From: Rothia mucilaginosa | GTDB lineage: Bacteria; Actinomycetota; Actinomycetes; Actinomycetales; Micrococcaceae | NCBI RefSeq assembly: GCF_001548235.1 | Contig: NZ_AP014938.1 | Span: forward strand, 744,001 to 808,000 | Direction of reading: 5' to 3' | DNA: 64,000 bases | Shown: positions 52,780 to 61,345 of the stretch, piece by piece | How positions within the stretch are numbered: position 1 is the first letter of the stretch | Layout of the letters: each line of letters begins with the position of its first letter | The notes under the pieces: generated by a model | What the model saw: only the letters and a program-made list of their open reading frames with translations | The model's database searches: none | What the model was told of the DNA's origin: nothing | Translations under genes and position numbers: made by a program

Positions 52780-53525
52780 GATTCATTCTCCTTCCGAAGA
52801 GAATTTACGTTTACATCCGCCAATCCCGAATCGGGAATTCTGGTAGGGCTTTCAAGACGGCATAGCCTATCGCAGGCGGCCATCATATCCGCGTCATGAG
52901 TCGCCACGATAACTGTGGCTCCACGACGAGCAGCAGAGCTCAAAAGCTCAATAACCAATGCCCGGTTCTCAGCATCGAGACTTGCCGTCGGCTCATCCGC
53001 AAAAATGTAGCGCACACCCTTGTGGATTGCCCGAGCAATGCCCACTCTCTGCTTCTCACCACCACTCAGCAGGGCAGCCGAAGTACGCTCCTTCCCTTCA
53101 AGACCAATAATGCTCAGAAGCTCGCGGCTCTCATCCGTAATTCGGGCACGGCCAAAGGTCTTACGGTCAAGCAGAATATTCTCGATAACGCTCCATTCCT
53201 CAATAATTCCGTAATCCTGAAAAACGAAGGAAGCTTCATCAGCCCAGAACGCAAGACGCTCCTTTTCACGAGCGCGCTCCATATGGCGACCCCCGATAAC
53301 CACCTCACCCTCATGAGGCGGTATCAGCAGACCCAACACATTCAGAAGCGTCGTTTTACCACATCCGCTCGGACCCACAATTCCAGTTACTTCCCCCGCA
53401 TATGCCTCAAAGTGGGGACTCTGGAGAATGGGCTGCCCTTGCGCATACACCACAATATTGCGGGAGGCGATAGTTACCTCAGGGTTTTCCGCATTACTAG
53501 AGGGATAAACAGTATTCCTCATCAT
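52776..53525 (-). CDS. ABC exporter ATP-binding protein (bacteriocin/MacB type)
   Basis: 249 aa. GPSGCGKTT (about residue 51), Q-loop in FVFQDYGIIEEWSVIENI, signature LSGGEKQR, Walker B YIFADEPTASLD, switch THDADM. The FQDYGIIEEWSVIENI form resembles the ATPases of the lactococcin 972 export group. It pairs with the following large permease gene (upstream in transcription). Confidence 0.85.
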   Translation of the reverse strand: MMRNTVYPSSNAENPEVTIASRNIVVYAQGQPILQSPHFEAYAGEVTGIVGPSGCGKTTLLNVLGLLIPPHEGEVVIGGRHMERAREKERLAFWADEASFVFQDYGIIEEWSVIENILLDRKTFGRARITDESRELLSIIGLEGKERTSAALLSGGEKQRVGIARAIHKGVRYIFADEPTASLDAENRALVIELLSSAARRGATVIVATHDADMMAACDRLCRLESPTRIPDSGLADVNVNSLRKENES

Positions 53526-53531
53526 TCACTC

Positions 53532-55502
53532 CTATACGTGACGACGGTGAACCGTCGCGGTGAAGATACGGTTAAAACTCAGTCTCAGCACCAGTGCAAG
53601 AATAGTGCCGTACAACAGTGGTGCCGCCAACGCTGAAAAAGCGTACTCTGCTCCCTGCACCAGAAGAAGTACCAACGCCGCAGCAGAGCAAAGGCACACA
53701 ATGCAGGTTTCTTTCAGAAGGTAGCCGCTAAAAATTGTTCTGAGAGGCAGACCAGCAGTGCGCAAAACAAAATCATTACGGGCACGAGCCGCAAGGGTAA
53801 TGTACGTATTAATTGCTGTACCAATAACGAGTGCCGCACAGAGAATTGCTAGGCCCACAAGATGCGCAACATACCGGTTACGTTCCAGCTGCGCGATATA
53901 GAGGTGTTCTTCTCCCGCACGGTCCACAGAAAGTAGGGTTTGCTCAATTCCCTCAGCGTTGTAGGCAGCCCGTACAGACGCAGGCTGAGAAACCATGACG
54001 TTACCGGTAGTCAAGGCCGCAGAAATAAAGGCAGGTTGTAGATTCTGAGTCGCCGATTCGGTCACCACAAGAACAGGCTTTTTATAGTTCAGAAGCCGTG
54101 AATCCTGAGAGCTCAAAGCAGGCACCGTTACCCCCGACGAGTTGGTTTTGTCCTCCACAGTGAGCAGAGTAAATCCGCGATCCTCCCGGTCCTTCTGATG
54201 GAAAGAATACTCTGCACGCAAAGACTGAGATCCAGGGAAGCTGCTATCCTCAACCTTCTTGAACGACAAGCCAAGACGCTGCTGAAGAAGGTCCACATAG
54301 GCGCGGTTCACCATAAGAGCGCCATCGTATCCGCTGCCCTCCAAACCCTTAACGTTTTCCAACGCATAGGACAGGAGGACGCCGTTCCGTGATTCAAGAG
54401 AACCTAAAGCACGCACTGTGGCCTGGTCGTAGGAGGCGAGCGCCTGTTCATCCCGTATCGTCGCTTCAGGCACGTTCACCCGTAAGGTGTACTGGTCAGA
54501 AAGAAGAGACCAGCCAGCCGCCGAATCACTCCTACCCAAACTCACTTGAGCGCTTGAGACCAGACCCGGAATAGTGCACGCCACTAAAACCACCACAGCA
54601 TACTTAGCGATTGCACTCGGAACTGTAAAACGTCGATACGCCGGTTCCCTGCGTCCCACAGCATTGATGCTCGGCCAAGTCATGAGGTTGATAAGCAGGA
54701 GAGCAACCAGCATGAGAACGGTAAACACGGCAAAAATCAGCGCTGTAACCCCCATCAGTTGAGGAAGATGCGCCACGCCGTACACGAACCCCTCTACGCA
54801 TCCCATGCACAATGCTGTTACCGCTGCAGGAGGTAGCGCCAGGAGCAGGAGGTCTTGTGCATCCCTTCGCTGCAGACGATGCGGGGAGTATCCGTTCAGA
54901 AGCAGAATATTCTGAGTTCGCGAACGGACCGACAACCACCCCATGATTGCGGTACAGAAGAGCACAGCCAGGCAGATAAGGCTCGTCAGAGAGCCCGAAG
55001 AAGTAACCGCCCCGTAGACAACACGCACCGGGTTAACGGAGGTAACTTTAACATCCATGCCTTGTTCACGGGCAAGGTTTTCAAAAGCACGCACAAATTC
55101 TTGGCTACCCGCTAACGCATATTGGCCGTCAAGCGAGGAATCCCCCAGTGCTCGTGCCGGATATTTTTTCCCGTGCTTATCCGGGTCGAACCAATCGATA
55201 GTTTCACCGTCAGAGCTCAGTGAATTCGTCCCAAACACGTAGACGGATTTTCCGTGCCAGAAATCTTCGGGGTCGGCGACCACCTTGAGTAGCTGGGCAC
55301 CATCGGCAGCGTAGCGATCCACCAGAGCATCAAAGTTCTGAATCAGCTCAGACTTAGACTGTTGCGAAGCACGCAGAGAAAGCTGTACCTGCACATTGGT
55401 ACCCAGAGGGGTCTGCGTCTCCAGGACAGAGATGAGGGCGCTACCCAGCAGAAAGGTCAGAACCGTACACAATACTGCGCACACTCTCAGAGCATTTTTC
55501 AT
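53532..55502 (-). CDS. Bacteriocin-associated/FtsX-like ABC permease (DUF1430 type)
   Basis: 656 aa. An N-terminal helix (8-30), an extracellular domain of about 150 residues, three or four helices in the middle (RSRTQNILLLNGYSPHRLQRRDAQ forms a cytosolic loop), a second extracellular domain and three helices at the end (LVGLAILCAALVIGTAIN...). This layout and the LNGYS loop match the bacteriocin-associated integral membrane family rather than typical MacB. It is the first gene of the operon. Substrate or immunity role unknown; no lactococcin 972-like precursor is seen beside it. Confidence 0.65.
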   Translation of the reverse strand: MKNALRVCAVLCTVLTFLLGSALISVLETQTPLGTNVQVQLSLRASQQSKSELIQNFDALVDRYAADGAQLLKVVADPEDFWHGKSVYVFGTNSLSSDGETIDWFDPDKHGKKYPARALGDSSLDGQYALAGSQEFVRAFENLAREQGMDVKVTSVNPVRVVYGAVTSSGSLTSLICLAVLFCTAIMGWLSVRSRTQNILLLNGYSPHRLQRRDAQDLLLLALPPAAVTALCMGCVEGFVYGVAHLPQLMGVTALIFAVFTVLMLVALLLINLMTWPSINAVGRREPAYRRFTVPSAIAKYAVVVLVACTIPGLVSSAQVSLGRSDSAAGWSLLSDQYTLRVNVPEATIRDEQALASYDQATVRALGSLESRNGVLLSYALENVKGLEGSGYDGALMVNRAYVDLLQQRLGLSFKKVEDSSFPGSQSLRAEYSFHQKDREDRGFTLLTVEDKTNSSGVTVPALSSQDSRLLNYKKPVLVVTESATQNLQPAFISAALTTGNVMVSQPASVRAAYNAEGIEQTLLSVDRAGEEHLYIAQLERNRYVAHLVGLAILCAALVIGTAINTYITLAARARNDFVLRTAGLPLRTIFSGYLLKETCIVCLCSAAALVLLLVQGAEYAFSALAAPLLYGTILALVLRLSFNRIFTATVHRRHV

Positions 55503-55848
55503 CGTTGAATCCCCGTCTGTAGCGGGTGGGTCTAAACTTCACCACCGCAGGCCTGGTGCTAGAAGACTACCACCTTCACAACCTAAATGGTATAGATTTT
55601 CGAATTATTTAGATTCAAAACATATATTTTTTTGCTAGTCAGCGGATTTTATAGTTTCTACAGTGCCTTTTCAGGCTTTCTGAACGAAAGCTGGGAGTTT
55701 CCTGGATTAACGCTTAGAGAAACTTTAACCGTAGAATATTTCGGTACAACAGTGTCACCTCCCCAACACACCGGGAAGTGGCACTTTTTTATGCGGGCTC
55801 GGAACCCCGGTGCCCGCCCCGACTATGAGTATCTACGGATTTTCACGA
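55503..55848. other. 346-bp divergent gap between exporter operon and purine permease
   Basis: AT-rich promoter zone (55580-55640 and 55700-55760). ACCG-N10-CGGT near 55728-55745 is a weak dyad over a TAGAAT -10-like box. No ORF is supported. Confidence 0.45.
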
Positions 55849-57315
55849 ATGTCTTCTGAGAACACCGCGGCTCCCCAGACCCCCAAGGCAGAAGCCAAGG
55901 GCGCACTGGACCGTTACTTCAAAATCACTGAGCGAGGCTCCACCATCGCCGCCGAATTCCGCGGCGGTCTCGCCACCTTCTTCGCGATGAGCTACATCGT
56001 CGTGCTGAACCCCCTCATCATCGGCCTCGGCAAGGACGCATCCGGCAACGCCCTCGGTGTACCGCAGGTCGCAGCAATGACCGCACTGGTCGCAGGCGTC
56101 ATGACCATCCTCATGGGTGTTATCGCCAAGCAGCCCTTCGCCATGGCGGCAGGCCTCGGCGTGAACGCACTGCTGGCAACCACCATCGCCTCCACCCCCG
56201 GCCTGACCTGGCCCGCCATCATGGGTCTGGTCGTATGGGCTGGTGTGCTGATGACCATCCTCGTGCTGACCGGCTTCCGCACCGCAGTGTTCAACGCGGT
56301 CCCCGAGTCGCTCAAGGTCGCAATCGTCGTCGGTATCGGCTTCTTCATTGCGTTCATCGGTCTCGTCAACGCAGGTATCATCCGCCGTATGCCCGACGCA
56401 GCAGGCACCACCGTGCCCGTCTCCTTCGGCGTGAGCGGCCACCTGCTCGGCTGGCCCACCCTCGTCTTCCTCTTCGGCCTGTTCCTCACCATTGCGCTGT
56501 TCATCCGCAACGTGAAGGGCGCCATCCTCTACGGCGTGCTCGCCTCCACCGCCCTCTCCATCATCCTGGAGAAGGTCGTGCCCTCCGGCAGCTCGCTTCA
56601 GTCCCCGACCGGCTGGTCCCTGAACGTCCCCGTCTGGGACTCCAACACCAGCAAGCTGCCCAACTTCTCCCTGTTCGGCTCCGCTGACCTGTTCGGTGCC
56701 TTCGGCACCCTCGGCGGCATGGCTGCAGTTCTGCTGATCTTCACCATCCTCATCTCCGCGTTCTTCGACGCAATGGGCACCTCCGTCGGTCTCGCAACCG
56801 AAGCAGGCACCATCAAGGACGGCCAGATTGAGAACGTCGACAAGGTCCTGCTCGTGGACGCCCTCGGCTCCGTAGTCGGCGGTGGCACTTCCTCCTCCTC
56901 CAGCCAGATTTTCGTGGAGTCCGCAACCGGTATCGGCGCGGGTGCACGCACCGGCTTCGCGAACGTCGTCACCGGCGCACTGTTCCTCGTCGCAATCTTC
57001 CTGTCCCCGCTGGTCACCATCGTGCCCTTCGAAGCTGTTGCACCCGCAATGGTGTTCGTTGGCTTCCTGATGATCCGCCAGGCAGTGAACATCGACTGGA
57101 ACGACTGGGGCCTGGGTATCCCCGCGTTCATGACCATCATCTTCATGCCCCTGTCCTACTCCATCGCGGACGGTATCGGCGCAGGCTTCCTGTCCTACGT
57201 CTTCATCCGCCTGGTGCAGGGCCGCGGCAAGGACGTGCACTGGCTCATGTACGTGGTTTCCGCAGTGTTCCTCATCTTCTTCGCTAACGGCCTGATTACC
57301 GGCTGGATGCACTAA
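55849..57315 (+). CDS. NCS2 purine permease (AzgA-like), copy 1
   Basis: 488 aa, 13-14 membrane segments, guanine/hypoxanthine/adenine uptake by analogy with AzgA/PbuG. FRGGLATFFAMSYIVVLNPLIIG and MAAGLGVNALLA (helix 3 region), FDAMGTSVGLATEAG and SSSSQIFVESATGIGAGARTGFANVVTG (helix 9-10 region) are family signatures. ATG 55849 is preferred because the twin copy starts at the equivalent residue; the ribosome site is weak. Confidence 0.93.
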   Translation: MSSENTAAPQTPKAEAKGALDRYFKITERGSTIAAEFRGGLATFFAMSYIVVLNPLIIGLGKDASGNALGVPQVAAMTALVAGVMTILMGVIAKQPFAMAAGLGVNALLATTIASTPGLTWPAIMGLVVWAGVLMTILVLTGFRTAVFNAVPESLKVAIVVGIGFFIAFIGLVNAGIIRRMPDAAGTTVPVSFGVSGHLLGWPTLVFLFGLFLTIALFIRNVKGAILYGVLASTALSIILEKVVPSGSSLQSPTGWSLNVPVWDSNTSKLPNFSLFGSADLFGAFGTLGGMAAVLLIFTILISAFFDAMGTSVGLATEAGTIKDGQIENVDKVLLVDALGSVVGGGTSSSSSQIFVESATGIGAGARTGFANVVTGALFLVAIFLSPLVTIVPFEAVAPAMVFVGFLMIRQAVNIDWNDWGLGIPAFMTIIFMPLSYSIADGIGAGFLSYVFIRLVQGRGKDVHWLMYVVSAVFLIFFANGLITGWMH

Positions 57316-57664
57316 ATACATCGGGTGCCGAACCCTCCACACGTGGAGGTGCGGGCACCAGCTGGGCGGGGTATCGGCACCTTTGGTGTGCCGGTACCCC
57401 GCCCTGCGCTATTCTTCCCCTGCAGCCGACCTAACTACAGGAGCGGGGAAACACCACGTCACCGACTGGATCGCCGCACACAACGCGTTTTAACGGCACA
57501 AGCTACGCGGCGGCGCCTACAATGGTTGAACCATTGTGGCGCCCGACCCGGGATCTACCCCGTGAGCCTGGCCCGTGAAATTCACCCCGGACTTCACCCG
57601 CGAGCTTTGCCCGCGAAACCGGCGGCGCAACAGTACACACCGAACAACATCAACGGATCCTCAC
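57316..57664 (+). other. 349-bp gap between the two purine permease genes
   Basis: Two hairpins back to back: GGGTGCCG..CGGGCACC (57323-57359) and GCGGGGTA-CGGCAC..GTGCCG-TACCCCGC (57365-57403). Further on is a perfect palindrome at 57519. Confidence 0.65.
57519..57537. promoter_or_regulatory. Perfect palindrome over a -10 box, upstream of the second purine permease
   Basis: ACAATGGTTGAACCATTGT (9-1-9). TACAAT (57518-57523) is a good -10 hexamer that overlaps its left arm, so a bound protein would block the promoter. The site is 128 bp before the ATG. Confidence 0.55.
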
Positions 57665-59113
57665 ATGTCTGAACCCCAGAAGGCGGCAGCGCCCACCGGT
57701 GCGCTCGACCGCTACTTCAAGATTTCCGAACGCGGCTCCTCCATCGCCGCAGAATTCCGCGGCGGCCTCGCCGCCTTCTTCGCCATGAGCTACATCGTGG
57801 TGCTGAACCCCCTCATCATCGGCCTCGGCAAGGACGCATCCGAACGCACCCTCGGTATCGCACCCGTCGCGGCTGTGACCGCACTGGTTGCCGGCGTGAT
57901 GACCATCCTCATGGGTGTTATCGCCAAGCAGCCCTTCGCGATGGCGGCTGGCCTGGGCGTGAATGCGCTGCTCGCCTCCACCATTGCCACCACCCCGAAC
58001 CTGACCTGGGCAGACATCATGGGCCTGGTCGTTCTTGCCGGTCTGATCATGACCGTTCTGGTGCTCACCGGCTTCCGTACCGCGGTGTTTGAGGCGGTCC
58101 CCGAGTCGCTCAAGACCGCGATTGTGGTCGGTATCGGCTTCTTCATTTCCTTTATTGGTCTGGTCGACTCCGGCATTATCCGCCGCATGCCTGACGCTGC
58201 CGGCTCCACCGTGCCGGTGACCCTCGGCGCGGGCGGTCACCTGCTCGGCTGGCCCACTCTCGTCTTCCTCTTCGGTCTGTTCTTCACCATCGCCCTGTTC
58301 ATCCGTAACGTGAAGGGCGCAATCCTGTGGGGCGTGCTCGCCTCTACCGCACTGTCCCTGATTCTGGAGGCGCTTGTCCCCTCCGGTTCCGTGAAGGAGG
58401 CGGCAACCGGCTGGTCCCTGAACGTGCCCTCCTTGGATGACATGAAGTTCACCACCCCGAACTTCTCCCTCATTGGTTCCGCTGACCTGTTCGGCGCATT
58501 CACCCACATTGGCCCGCTGGCTGCTTCGCTGCTGGTGTTCACCATTCTGCTGTCCGTGTTCTTCGACGCGATGGGCGTTTCGGTCGGTCTTGCCACCGAG
58601 GCTGGCACCATGAAGGATGGCAAGGTTGAGGACATCGACAAGGTCCTGCTCGTGGACGCTTTCGGTTCCGTTGTTGGTGGTGGCGCGTCCGGTTCGGCGA
58701 ACCAGATTTTTGTGGAGTCCGCTACCGGTATTGGTGCGGGTGCACGCACCGGTTTTGCGAACATTGTGACCGGCGTGCTGTTCCTGCTGGCGATTTTCAT
58801 CTCGCCGCTGGTCACCATCGTGCCCTTCGAGGCGGTTGCTCCGGCGCTGGTCGTGGTCGGCTTCCTGATGATTCGCCAGGCTGTGAATATTGACTGGACT
58901 GACTGGGGTCTGGGTATTCCGGCGTTCTTGACCATCATTTTCATGCCGCTGTCGTACTCGATTGCGAACGGTATTGGTGCCGGCTTCGTGTCCTACACTT
59001 TCATTCGCCTGGTACAGGGCCGGGGCAAGGACGTGCACTGGCTGATGTACCTGGTCTCCGCGGTGTTCGTGATCTACTTCGGTATGGGCATCATTAACGG
59101 CTGGACTAGCTAA
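57665..59113 (+). CDS. NCS2 purine permease (AzgA-like), copy 2
   Basis: 482 aa, a tandem duplicate of the preceding gene and close to it in nearly every membrane segment. Differences cluster in the N-terminal tail, the loop after helix 7 (SLDDMKFTTPNFSL against WDSNTSKLPNFSL) and GASGSANQIF against GTSSSSSQIF near the substrate site, which could alter purine preference. ATG 57665 has only a weak ribosome site (ACGGAT). Ends in a terminator. Confidence 0.93.
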   Translation: MSEPQKAAAPTGALDRYFKISERGSSIAAEFRGGLAAFFAMSYIVVLNPLIIGLGKDASERTLGIAPVAAVTALVAGVMTILMGVIAKQPFAMAAGLGVNALLASTIATTPNLTWADIMGLVVLAGLIMTVLVLTGFRTAVFEAVPESLKTAIVVGIGFFISFIGLVDSGIIRRMPDAAGSTVPVTLGAGGHLLGWPTLVFLFGLFFTIALFIRNVKGAILWGVLASTALSLILEALVPSGSVKEAATGWSLNVPSLDDMKFTTPNFSLIGSADLFGAFTHIGPLAASLLVFTILLSVFFDAMGVSVGLATEAGTMKDGKVEDIDKVLLVDAFGSVVGGGASGSANQIFVESATGIGAGARTGFANIVTGVLFLLAIFISPLVTIVPFEAVAPALVVVGFLMIRQAVNIDWTDWGLGIPAFLTIIFMPLSYSIANGIGAGFVSYTFIRLVQGRGKDVHWLMYLVSAVFVIYFGMGIINGWTS

Positions 59114-59141
59114 GTCCAACAGTCTACATATTTGCTGAGGG

Positions 59142-59202
59142 CAGGTTCCTGAGGCGGCTGAGAACGTAAGTTTTCAAGCTGTCGAAGGACCTGCCTTTTG
59201 TG
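59142..59202 (+). terminator. Terminator of the second purine permease
   Basis: GGCAGGT-CCT pairs with AGG-CCTGCC around a 35-base interior, followed by TTTTGTG. Confidence 0.65.
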
Positions 59203-59256
59203 TATCCGGTTCGCTCATGCACGTTCCTTATCGTGCCTGGATGCGGGCGCAATTTT

Positions 59257-59294
59257 ATGGCAGAATCATTCCGTTTCCGGTATGATTCTGCCAT
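59257..59294. repeat. Upstream 38-bp palindrome of the toxin-antitoxin candidate, containing its promoter
   Basis: ATGGCAGAATCAT and ATGATTCTGCCAT are perfect 13-bp arms, with inner CCG/CGG. ATGGCA (59257-59262) and TATGAT (59281-59286), 18 bases apart, would serve as -35 and -10, and the start codon at 59293 lies 7 bases after the -10, so the mRNA may be leaderless. The palindrome is thus an operator overlaid on the promoter. Confidence 0.7.
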
Positions 59295-59940
59295 GATGTC
59301 CGTTCAAGAGTATGCCCAAGAAGCTCAGGTTTCAGAGCGAAGCGTGCGCGCCCGCCTAGAACGCGGGATGCTCCAGGGGCGTAAATTGGGAAGCCGCTGG
59401 GTTGTCGACGCCCTGCCCGCTGCGCACCGCAGTAATGCTGGCCGCCCTATTTCCTTCGATGCGTTCAACGCTTTGGCGCGTTACTGCGATGGCCAGTCAT
59501 CTGTTCTATCTGCTGAGGAACGCCGCAGGGCGAAAGAACGCGCCTCAGCAATTCAGATGCAAGGACCTGCGTCTGTTGAGCGATACCGAGCCCGCCGCGG
59601 GCTGAAAGTACATCATCTGCAGGCTCCTCCCGCTGAGATTCCGGCAATTTTGGAAGACCCTGCATTGTCACTTACTGGCATCAGTAGCGATATTTCGCAG
59701 GTGCACGGCTCAATGGTTGATGCATACGTCTCGCATCAGGATTTGGGGAACATCATTTTTCTCTACAATCTGCTTCCGGCTTCCGCGGATTCAGCGAACG
59801 TCATTTTGCGTGAATGCGATGAGCCGCCCCATATTCTGCCCCTGCACGTGGCGGTGGATCTTCTAGATTTAGGTGACCCGCGAAGCTCCGCTGAGGCAGA
59901 GCGTATTCTTCAAGATTCTGTTTTCAAGGAAGCGTCTTAG
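59293..59940 (+). CDS. HTH protein, probable antitoxin of an AbiE-like pair
   Basis: 215 aa from ATG 59293 (ATG 59296 is equally possible). An N-terminal DNA-binding domain, MSVQEYAQEAQVSERSVRARLERGMLQGRKLGSRWVV, has the excisionase/MerR-like short HTH with the RKLGSRWVV wing. A charged linker (about 50-95) and a helical C-terminal domain (HHLQAPPAEIPAILEDP...) follow. It would repress its own promoter through the upstream palindrome. The HTH is not the usual AbiEi winged helix, so the antitoxin label rests mainly on the neighbour. Confidence 0.65.
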   Translation: MMSVQEYAQEAQVSERSVRARLERGMLQGRKLGSRWVVDALPAAHRSNAGRPISFDAFNALARYCDGQSSVLSAEERRRAKERASAIQMQGPASVERYRARRGLKVHHLQAPPAEIPAILEDPALSLTGISSDISQVHGSMVDAYVSHQDLGNIIFLYNLLPASADSANVILRECDEPPHILPLHVAVDLLDLGDPRSSAEAERILQDSVFKEAS

Positions 59941-59942
59941 TC

Positions 59943-60692
59943 ATGAACGCATCACCTATTTTGATTCCTGCTATTGGGGCAGAACGCGCCTCATGGCTTG
60001 GTCTGGCTGATATTTCAGAGATTATGCCGCAAGGATGGTCCCTGGCTGGCGGAAGCATGATGCGTCTGTTGGCTGCAGAACGAAGCTACGCAGGTTCTCG
60101 CTCCACCCACGATATCGACGTTATTCTTGATATCCGCGCTTCCCGGGCGCATATTCGTCAGTTCCATGAGGCTCTTAGCAATGCCGGATTTTCAATTGCC
60201 GGGTTCAATGCATCCGGCCAAAATCACCGGTGGGTTCGCGGCGAAGCTCAGATAGATATCCTCATCCCTTCAGGGCAGTCAGAGGTCGCTCGCACCTATG
60301 AATACCCGGGGTTTGGCCGCCTACTAGAAACTCGTGGCGCCCAGTTTGGGCTTGAACGCACCCGTAAAGCATCTGTACTCTGCGCTAACCGCCAATTTAC
60401 AGTCAACGTTCCTGATGGTTTGGGCGCTCTGTACGAGAAAGTATCGGCTCTGCTCAACAATGGAGATTCCGATAAAAATCGACATTTCCGAGACATTATT
60501 CTTTTATCTTCGGTTCTTAATTCTCAAGAACGTCGAGATATCCTGACACTTTCTGGAAAACAGATATATCGCCTTTATGACGGTCTCTCAAGATCGATTC
60601 ACGAACACACCGGCATTATTTCTGACCGCGAGCTAGAGGTAGCCTCGCGCTTAGAGAACTATCTTGAAAAACTGCTAAAAAGCAGAAGCTAA
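59943..60692 (+). CDS. Nucleotidyltransferase, AbiEii/AbiGii toxin-like
   Basis: 249 aa, ATG 2 bp after the previous stop, with AAGGAAG about 10 bases upstream. The GGSMMRLLAAERSYAGSRSTHDIDVILD segment (about 37-65) contains the nucleotidyltransferase G-S and Asp-x-Asp elements, and AQIDILIP supplies the third acidic strand. Family members of this type transfer nucleotides to tRNA or other targets and act as toxins in type IV or II-like pairs. C-terminal helical domain ~150-245. Codon use is more AT-rich than in neighbouring genes, which suggests transfer. Confidence 0.75.
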   Translation: MNASPILIPAIGAERASWLGLADISEIMPQGWSLAGGSMMRLLAAERSYAGSRSTHDIDVILDIRASRAHIRQFHEALSNAGFSIAGFNASGQNHRWVRGEAQIDILIPSGQSEVARTYEYPGFGRLLETRGAQFGLERTRKASVLCANRQFTVNVPDGLGALYEKVSALLNNGDSDKNRHFRDIILLSSVLNSQERRDILTLSGKQIYRLYDGLSRSIHEHTGIISDRELEVASRLENYLEKLLKSRS

Positions 60693-60704
60693 CCAAAACA
60701 AGAA

Positions 60705-60748
60705 ATGGCAGAATCGTTCCGGTTTCGGAATGATTCTGCCATTTCTTT
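60705..60748 (+). repeat. Downstream 38-bp palindrome, also the terminator of the toxin-antitoxin candidate
   Basis: 60705-60742 matches the upstream palindrome at 34 of 38 bases. Here the arms extend to about 20 bp (60701-60746) with one G-U, loop GTTT, and are followed by TTTT, making a good terminator. Confidence 0.8.
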
Positions 60749-60780
60749 TATGCCCGCACTATGCATGTGTATAAGGGGCG

Positions 60781-61224
60781 TTAGCGGACGTCACCATCCA
60801 CATAGAACCAGGCGCCGCCCATCTTCTCAAAGCGCGACAGCTCATGCATGCTGCCCTTCACCCGCTCCTCCGCAGGAACACCCGGCACCGAACGGTAATA
60901 CGCAACGAACTCCACCGTACCGGACGCATCAAACGGACCACCCGAAGAGGCCAGAACATCCAGGCGATACCAGCGGATATCATCCTCCAACTCCAAGGCG
61001 GCCGGGCGAGTACTCGGATGCCAGCTCGCCAGCAGATACGCCGCATCCCCGGTCGCAAACGCGGTAAAACGCGAGCGCATCAGCTGCTCCGGTGCGGGAG
61101 CAGTCAGTGTGCCGGAGGCGGCAAACTCGCCCAGGAACCTGCCGCAGCAGGCGCCGTACACCTCGCCGCTCGAGCAGGGGCAGCGGTCATCATGGTTCAG
61201 TTCAACCTGGTTCAGTTCAGTCAT
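60781..61224 (-). CDS. YchJ-family protein (UPF0225, SEC-C motif)
   Basis: 147 aa from ATG 61224. The N-terminal SEC-C-type zinc motif CPCSSGEVYGACCGRF is followed by PEQLMRSRFTAFATGDAAYLLASWHPSTRP and a NTF2-like barrel (VEFVAYYRS, FEKMGGAWFYVDGD), the YchJ arrangement. The cellular role of the family is not settled. A frame open to 61299 lacks a ribosome site. Confidence 0.88.
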   Translation of the reverse strand: MTELNQVELNHDDRCPCSSGEVYGACCGRFLGEFAASGTLTAPAPEQLMRSRFTAFATGDAAYLLASWHPSTRPAALELEDDIRWYRLDVLASSGGPFDASGTVEFVAYYRSVPGVPAEERVKGSMHELSRFEKMGGAWFYVDGDVR

Positions 61225-61238
61225 GCCACCCAGTATAA

Positions 61239-61292
61239 AGAAACGCCCGCTCCGCCGGGGATACAAATCCTCCAGCAGAACGGGCGTTCTTG
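61239..61292. terminator. Hairpin between the monooxygenase and YchJ genes
   Basis: AACGCCCG and CGGGCGTT around a 32-base interior; TTTCTTTA on the minus strand after the stem, TTCTTGTTTT on the plus strand. Terminates the monooxygenase transcript. Confidence 0.65.
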
Positions 61293-61345
61293 TTTTCAAT
61301 CGTTAAGTTTGAGCGAACCTACACGGCACGCATCAGCGGCAACGC

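Noticed and set aside
60705-61067. A second coding start MAESFRFRNDSA within the downstream palindrome
   Set aside because: The peptide repeats the translation of the upstream palindrome (MAESFRFRYDSA) because the DNA is repeated. The rest of the frame overlaps the YchJ-family gene on the other strand and has no ribosome site.
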